Shown: piece after piece, positions 60,042 to 64,000 of the stretch
How the letters are laid out: every line of letters starts with the position of its first letter
How positions within the stretch are numbered: position 1 is the stretch's first letter
NCBI RefSeq assembly: GCF_947492645.1
Contig: NZ_CANLMZ010000007.1
Coordinates: 62,001 to 126,000, forward strand
Direction of reading: 5' to 3'
Origin: an uncultured Pontibacter sp.
GTDB lineage: Bacteria > Bacteroidota > Bacteroidia > Cytophagales > Hymenobacteraceae
DNA: 64,000 nucleotides
Program-made: the position numbers and the translations under genes
Notes under the pieces: generated by a model
Seen by the model: only the letters and a program-made list of their open reading frames with translations
Told to the model about the DNA's origin: nothing
The model's database searches: none

Positions 60042-61307
60042 ATGAGATTTGAAGATTACCGTATTTCCGACGAAATAAAGAAAAGCCTTGACAAGCTAGG
60101 CTTCAAGAAGCCAACCGATATCCAGTTTAAAGCCATTCCGCCTATCATGAAAGGCGAAGATGTACTGGCAATTGCCCAGACAGGTACAGGTAAAACTGCC
60201 GCTTTTGCTATTCCGGTGCTCGATAGGCTGCAGTATAGCAAGAACCGAAAGCGTGAAGATGGTATAAAGTGCGTGGTAATGGTGCCAACCCGAGAACTGG
60301 CGCAGCAAATAACTGAGGTTTTTAACGAGATTGGCCGTGGCACGCGTGTAAATACGTTTTGTGTGTTTGGCGGCGTAGAGCAGGGCCCACAGATCGCAAA
60401 GCTGGAAGCAGGTATTGATGTGCTTGTTGCCACACCTGGCCGCCTGTTTGACCTGGTAAGCCAGGGGCACATCCAACTGCATCGCGTTGAGGTGCTGGTA
60501 CTGGATGAGGCTGACCACATGCTGGACCTGGGCTTTATACATGACATCCGGCAGCTGATCTCTAAACTGCCGCGCCAACGCCAGACATTGTTTTTTTCGG
60601 CTACTATAAACGAGAAAATAAAAGAGCTTGCCTACTCGCTGGTAACGAAGCCTGTTCGTATCCAGATTTCTCCAAAAGACCCCGTAGCTAAAAACGTGGA
60701 TCACTCGGTGATGTATGTAGATATGGATGACAAACGCTTTTTTCTGGAGCGTGTGGTGAAGGAGAACCCGGAGAAGAAAGTGCTGGCCTTTGTACGCACC
60801 AAAGTGCGCGCAGAACGCGTGGTGGCGGCAATGGAGCGTGTAGGTGTGCAAGCCATAAGTATACATGGCGGCAAAGAGCAGAAAGACCGCCTGGATGTGA
60901 TGAAGAAGTTTAAGAAAGGCGATGTAAAGCTCCTTATTGCTACAGACGTGAGTGCCAGGGGTATAGACATACCAAGCGTGGACTATGTTGTTAATTACGA
61001 TTTGCCGGAGCAGCCGGAGAACTACGTGCACAGGGTTGGCCGTACAGGGCGCGGTACCGAAAAAGGTATTGCTGTAAGTTTTTGTGCTCCTGAAGAGAAA
61101 CCCATACTCGACGAGATACAAACCTACCTTACAAAAGATATTAAAGTACTGGCAGTAGATAAAGATGATTACGAAGCCACTATAGACTTTAGTGCAGCGG
61201 CCAAGTACGACTGGAAAGCGCTTATAAATGAAGCGGAGGCAGCAGAGGCAATAGCCAAAGCCTCAAAATCTAAGAAAGCGAAGAGTAAGGCGAAAAAGAA
61301 GAAATAG
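60042..61307 (+). CDS. DEAD-box ATP-dependent RNA helicase (RhlE-like)
   Basis: This 421-residue RNA helicase has the Q motif (GFKKPTDIQ), motif I AQTGTGKT, Ia PTRELAQQ, II DEAD, III SAT, V ATDVSARGID and VI HRVGRTGR, all intact. The C-terminal 45 residues are Ala/Lys-rich (ending KAKSKAKKKK) and may bind RNA. It probably remodels ribosomal or messenger RNA. ATG 60042 gives MRFEDYRISDEI, a natural start. The gene stands alone with its own terminator. Confidence 0.95.
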   Translation: MRFEDYRISDEIKKSLDKLGFKKPTDIQFKAIPPIMKGEDVLAIAQTGTGKTAAFAIPVLDRLQYSKNRKREDGIKCVVMVPTRELAQQITEVFNEIGRGTRVNTFCVFGGVEQGPQIAKLEAGIDVLVATPGRLFDLVSQGHIQLHRVEVLVLDEADHMLDLGFIHDIRQLISKLPRQRQTLFFSATINEKIKELAYSLVTKPVRIQISPKDPVAKNVDHSVMYVDMDDKRFFLERVVKENPEKKVLAFVRTKVRAERVVAAMERVGVQAISIHGGKEQKDRLDVMKKFKKGDVKLLIATDVSARGIDIPSVDYVVNYDLPEQPENYVHRVGRTGRGTEKGIAVSFCAPEEKPILDEIQTYLTKDIKVLAVDKDDYEATIDFSAAAKYDWKALINEAEAAEAIAKASKSKKAKSKAKKKK

Positions 61308-61741
61308 TAGCTTTCGTAAGTATACTTCGGCGAAGGCCTGCGCAACGTTCATGTTGCGCAGGCCTTTTTGTTTTGATAACTTGAATTTATAGAGAATACC
61401 AAAAGCACTATATTTCTTGTATAATCATTAATTGGCTGGCAGCTAGGCTCCTATATGCTTTAGGAAGTTCCCGGGTTAGTTTTCATAGGTGCAATTTTCT
61501 TAAGGGCGGGCATCATGCCATTTCCCCTCCGGACTTGCTGTTTTATGAGGAAACCGGGCAAAGGCTTATTGTTGATGCTGTTCCTGATCTTGCCCCGCCA
61601 CAAGTCCCGCATTTGTCTCCGGATGCAATGATGCGCAGCAGTTCAGGCTCCAGAAACCCTATACTATCAGGGTAACTAAAAGCTACAACATACATATGCC
61701 CTACAGTTGGAAAAGTTAATCCTGTAGCTAGTGCCTCAGCT
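61308..61741. other. Intergenic region between the helicase and the DCC-family gene
   Basis: These 434 bases contain the helicase terminator and one palindromic AAGTATACTT. A 78-codon open frame on the minus strand (61543-61779) has no recognised domain and overlaps the DCC gene, so I do not call it a gene. Its C-terminal CGTCGG is the only notable feature. Confidence 0.4.
61333..61369 (+). terminator. Terminator after the DEAD-box gene
   Basis: A perfect 14-bp stem (AAGGCCTGCGCAAC and its complement) with a 6-base loop is followed by TTTTTG. Confidence 0.9.
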
Positions 61742-62254
61742 TTAGCGGCCCTCTGAGTGTTTGCCAAATTTCCGGGCATCTTTATAAAACAGCTTTGTTA
61801 CCCAAAAGCAGAAGTCGCGGTTGCTGGCCACAAACCGATAGCCTGCCTCAAACAGAACATCAGCAAGTACTATGTTGTAATAAAGTTTATTCCAGAAGTC
61901 GTTGCCTCCTAAAGCTAATACCTCAAAAACAGCAGCAGCTCCGCGTAAACGTCTATAATGGGTTATCAGGTAAACAGATTTTTTGAACTCCTGGCGCTTA
62001 ACACCATAATACACTTCGGGTAAATGCTGATAAGGAGTGAATTTAACTTCGTGGGGTGTAAGCTTTTGCCATCGGCTAACCCAGAATTTACAGAAACTGC
62101 AGTCGCCATCATAAACCAGAATTGGCTTAAGTATGGCAGAGCCTAAGATTTGGCCGTCATTTTGATTATTGCTTACACCTGGTTCCACATCACAACTTTC
62201 TAATTTGGTTTGCTCCTTGCTGATCGGTGCAACCATTATATCCAACGGCTGCAT
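61742..62254 (-). CDS. DCC-family thiol-disulfide oxidoreductase-like protein (DUF393)
   Basis: This 170-residue protein has the family signature YDGDCSFCKFWV (about residues 47-58), a D-G-x-C-x-x-C thioredoxin-like active site. The later LRGAAAVFEVLALGG and C-terminal aromatic helix also match DUF393. The first 40 residues are variable, so the true start may be at a later ATG (62236). It overlaps the end of the upstream DUF2892 gene by up to 65 bp in another frame, so the two genes are probably linked. Confidence 0.85.
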   Translation of the reverse strand: MQPLDIMVAPISKEQTKLESCDVEPGVSNNQNDGQILGSAILKPILVYDGDCSFCKFWVSRWQKLTPHEVKFTPYQHLPEVYYGVKRQEFKKSVYLITHYRRLRGAAAVFEVLALGGNDFWNKLYYNIVLADVLFEAGYRFVASNRDFCFWVTKLFYKDARKFGKHSEGR

Positions 62255-62405
62255 TAAGTGGGCACCAGCGCAATGCAGCCGTTATAATGGGTATGATACC
62301 TAAAACTGCTAAAGGCTTTACATTGTAATATGCTCCAATACCAATGAGCCCCATACCGGCTATGGCTCTGGCTTTTTGTTCACCTAAACCTACATTACAT
62401 TTCAT
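62190..62405 (-). CDS. DUF2892 (YgaP-type) small membrane protein
   Basis: This 71-residue protein starts MKCNVGLGEQKARAIAG and has two membrane helices (about 13-30 and 32-48, LAVLGIIPIITAALRWCPL) and a C-terminal GYNGC. The pattern of N-terminal CNVG and WCPLNAAVG is that of DUF2892, the inner-membrane part of YgaP-like sulfurtransferases. Here it has no rhodanese domain. I chose ATG at 62405; a TTG at 62417 is possible. It overlaps the DCC-family gene. Confidence 0.88.
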   Translation of the reverse strand: MKCNVGLGEQKARAIAGMGLIGIGAYYNVKPLAVLGIIPIITAALRWCPLNAAVGYNGCTDQQGANQIRKL

Positions 62406-62667
62406 CACTATCGCCAAATAATTTTATGTACTTATTTTTATATACTTTTGTATTTGTGTAAGGTTTGGCTTAAATGCGTTATACTTTGTAGAAAACATAA
62501 AATACTGATGAAGTATAGATTCTGCAGCATTAAAAAGAAATAACCATACGGAGTGTAAACCTGCGACTTAAACTACAGCTCACTTAAATATATGGAGGTA
62601 ATGTAAGTATGGTAAATTTTAAGTATACTTGTTTAGTATAAAAACATGCCGATTAAATTAAATACTG

Positions 62668-63003
62668 GTGACTTCAAAAGCAGGCAATAGCATTGTACAG
62701 TTAAAATACCTGGCTGAGGTGGGGCTGTGGTGCGCTGGTATTGTTTTGCTGGCGCTAATGAACCCAGACGGCGAACATCTTTTCAGCTTTTGCCCTTATA
62801 GCTGGGTGCTGGAGAACGGGTGCATCGGGTGTGGCTTAGGGCATGGAGTCGCGTACCTGCTGCGAGGCAACTGGCAGGCATCCTGGCAGGCACATCCCTT
62901 GGCAGCTCCTGCATTGCTGCTATTGCTGTGGCGCTGCTGGCAACTACTGCGATGGCATAAAAAACACTTCAATCTACTAACCTTACATAAACAAAATGGC
63001 TAG
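62668..63003 (+). CDS. DUF2752 membrane protein
   Basis: This 111-residue protein has two or three membrane helices and the DUF2752 hallmark FCPYSWVLENGCIGCGLGHG (about 41-60), where the Cys pair and GLGHG are conserved. Function is unknown. The start is GTG at 62668. It overlaps the downstream TM2 gene by 8 bp, a pairing often seen in Bacteroidota. Confidence 0.85.
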   Translation: MTSKAGNSIVQLKYLAEVGLWCAGIVLLALMNPDGEHLFSFCPYSWVLENGCIGCGLGHGVAYLLRGNWQASWQAHPLAAPALLLLLWRCWQLLRWHKKHFNLLTLHKQNG

Positions 63004-63343
63004 AATTTTACACCTGATGCCGGACCTGGAACCGGACGAGATGAGCTATGTGCAAGCACTTGTGCAGCATATGTCTGATGATGAAGCGAGGCAGTTTGCC
63101 GACATTTATCGCTCAAGGCGCCGTGAGCCTATGCTTATGCTGGCAACAACTGTTATCGGTTTCTTTGGCGTAGCAGGTGTGCAGCGTTTTGTGATCGGGC
63201 AGATCGGGCTTGGTTTGCTTTACTTTTTTACTGGCGGCCTTTGCGTGGTCGGTACTATCATTGACCTTATAAACTACCGCCGCCTGGCTTATGAGTATAA
63301 TGTAAAGGAGGCACAAAGAGTACTGGCCATGATGCAATACTGA
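62996..63343 (+). CDS. TM2-domain protein
   Basis: This 115-residue protein has a soluble N-terminal helix region (1-45) and a TM2 domain (about 46-95): two helices with GVAGVQRFVIGQIGLGLLYF between them, and the terminal GTIIDLINY. TM2 proteins are found from bacteria to animals; the bacterial role is unknown. It follows the DUF2752 gene with an 8-bp overlap, so they are co-expressed. Confidence 0.88.
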   Translation: MARILHLMPDLEPDEMSYVQALVQHMSDDEARQFADIYRSRRREPMLMLATTVIGFFGVAGVQRFVIGQIGLGLLYFFTGGLCVVGTIIDLINYRRLAYEYNVKEAQRVLAMMQY

Positions 63344-63427
63344 GGCCAGGCATTCAGTTCAAACCCTGGTTGGAAGCCTTTATCTGAAGTACACCTTGCG
63401 TTAACGGAACAATGCTTTGGGCTAATC

Positions 63428-64000
63428 CTAGTTTTTTACTTTTACAAACCGAGCGCTATACTTCTGCGATCCGTTGGTGAGTAGGAGCTGGTACATGCCT
63501 GCAGGCAGGTCTGATACGGGTACGGTGGTTTCCTCAGAAGTTAAAAAGTATGAACTTCTTACCAGCCTCCCAGTCATGTCGTATACTTTGGCAACTGTAG
63601 GCTCAAAGCTTAAGTTTGCCACTTTTATACTTGGGCCGTGCACAGGATTGGGGTAGAGCACAGGAGGTCCAAAGTCTGGTACTGCAAGCAACCTGTTTCT
63701 TTGCAAGGAGGCATCTTTAAGTATCCAGTTGTTGGGGTCAGGTTGAATGCGGGTTACTTCGCCTTTCACCTGAAGCAGGTAGTTTTCTATGGCTTTGCCT
63801 TGCGTTACACGTATGGTGGTATCGCCGGTAGTTGTTGTTATCCGGTATTCCATGTCAGTTCTGAAAAATGGTGTGGTACTGCTTACGGTAGCCTCTGACA
63901 CGATTAACAGCCGATTTTGCTCCTGGTTCCAGGCGATACGAAAGGTTGGGTAGCCGGTGCCCGCATACCATTGATCAAAAAAGTAGCCTAGTTGTTTGCC
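63428..64000 (-). CDS. M1-family aminopeptidase C-terminal part with T9SS sorting domain (partial)
   Basis: The frame enters from the right edge of the window without a start, so only the last 190 residues are seen. The segment FFDQWYAGTGYPTF (about 10 residues in) is typical of the C-terminal part of M1 zinc aminopeptidases. It is followed by a beta domain. The last 80 residues (LYPNPVHGPSIKV to ARFVKVKN) are a T9SS type A sorting domain. It should be a secreted or surface peptidase; the catalytic HExxH lies outside the window. Confidence 0.82.
   Translation of the reverse strand, partial: GKQLGYFFDQWYAGTGYPTFRIAWNQEQNRLLIVSEATVSSTTPFFRTDMEYRITTTTGDTTIRVTQGKAIENYLLQVKGEVTRIQPDPNNWILKDASLQRNRLLAVPDFGPPVLYPNPVHGPSIKVANLSFEPTVAKVYDMTGRLVRSSYFLTSEETTVPVSDLPAGMYQLLLTNGSQKYSARFVKVKN

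Larger units (their letters stand above)
1..64000. repeat. Iterated heptamer AAGTATA / TATACTT throughout the window
   Basis: By hand I counted about 160 copies of AAGTATA or TATACTT on the + strand (roughly one per 400 bp). About 10 are expected if a single strand pair of this composition were random (my estimate, assuming 47% GC). Copies occur in coding sequences, intergenic regions and one terminator loop, on both strands. Examples: 10916-10925 (palindromic AAGTATACTT), 46825-46831, 46837-46843 and 51732-51744 (two overlapping copies). AAGTATGG is also frequent. The extended consensus and role are unknown. Confidence 0.75.

Noticed and set aside
60096-61121. 341-codon open frame antisense to the DEAD-box gene
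   Set aside because: It lies entirely opposite a gene with all helicase motifs and has Tyr/His/Cys-rich, low-information sequence. It is a shadow frame.
61543-61779. 78-codon frame on the minus strand next to the DCC gene
   Set aside because: No recognised domain, overlaps a real gene and has no promoter or conserved context. CGTCGG near its end is not enough to call it.
1-64000. AAGTATA/TATACTT as a simple promoter element
   Set aside because: Most copies are inside coding sequences on both strands with no relation to gene starts. The recognised -7 element here is TAnnTTTG.
1-64000. CRISPR arrays, tRNA, rRNA, prophage
   Set aside because: No regularly spaced direct repeats of CRISPR size, no tRNA cloverleaf, no rRNA and no phage structural genes were seen by reading.

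Overview
The window reads as a chromosomal segment of a Bacteroidota bacterium of the order Cytophagales, probably Hymenobacteraceae (Pontibacter-like); the genus is an inference. The evidence is type IX secretion (T9SS) sorting domains, a PorZ-like protein directly before recO, Bacteroidota-type -7 promoter elements (TAnnTTTG), a lack of Shine-Dalgarno sequences, lipoproteins with acidic export signals after the lipobox Cys, and a TonB-dependent receptor with a carboxypeptidase-D-like N-terminal domain. GC content looks mid-to-high 40s percent by eye. I saw no rRNA, tRNA, CRISPR array, IS transposase or prophage.

Layout. 1-1553: end of purH and purN (purines). 1614-2212: an AT-rich gene that looks like a lone integron-type cassette. 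2299-6666: a thioesterase-like protein and two paralogous secreted repeat proteins with T9SS tails. 6686-10113: a prenyltransferase, cold-shock protein, KdsC-like phosphatase, IscX, ferredoxin and a Rossmann protein. 10210-15189: cytochrome c maturation genes ccmB-C-D-E-F without ccmA. 15539-27331: a phosphate-acquisition block with phoU, pstBACS, two OprP-like porins, a TonB receptor and a surface beta-helix lipoprotein. 27460-31411: a MoxR ATPase and small hypotheticals. 31446-35559: ferredoxin, tdk, porZ, recO. 35627-44406: FKBP isomerases, a DHH phosphoesterase, ndk, a LysM protein, an MFS transporter, a hydrolase and dxs. 44794-50124: scpA, a flippase-like protein, small genes, a J-domain protein, asd and inverted-repeat elements. 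50164-64000: a lamin-tail T9SS protein, a lipase, a TauE-like permease, a three-gene TolC/HlyD/ABC export operon, a DEAD-box helicase, small membrane proteins and the C-terminus of an M1 peptidase.

How genes work together. The phosphate block is the most coherent system. Three promoters (two porins and the TonB receptor) carry the same architecture: four 7-bp half-sites at an exact 11-bp period, followed 12 bp later by TTTGC of the -7 element. This looks like a Pho box and puts the TonB receptor and its lipoprotein in the same predicted regulon as pst.

The most unusual genome-scale signal is the heptamer AAGTATA and its complement TATACTT. I counted about 160 by hand where about 10 would be expected by composition. 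They lie in genes, intergenic regions and even one terminator loop.
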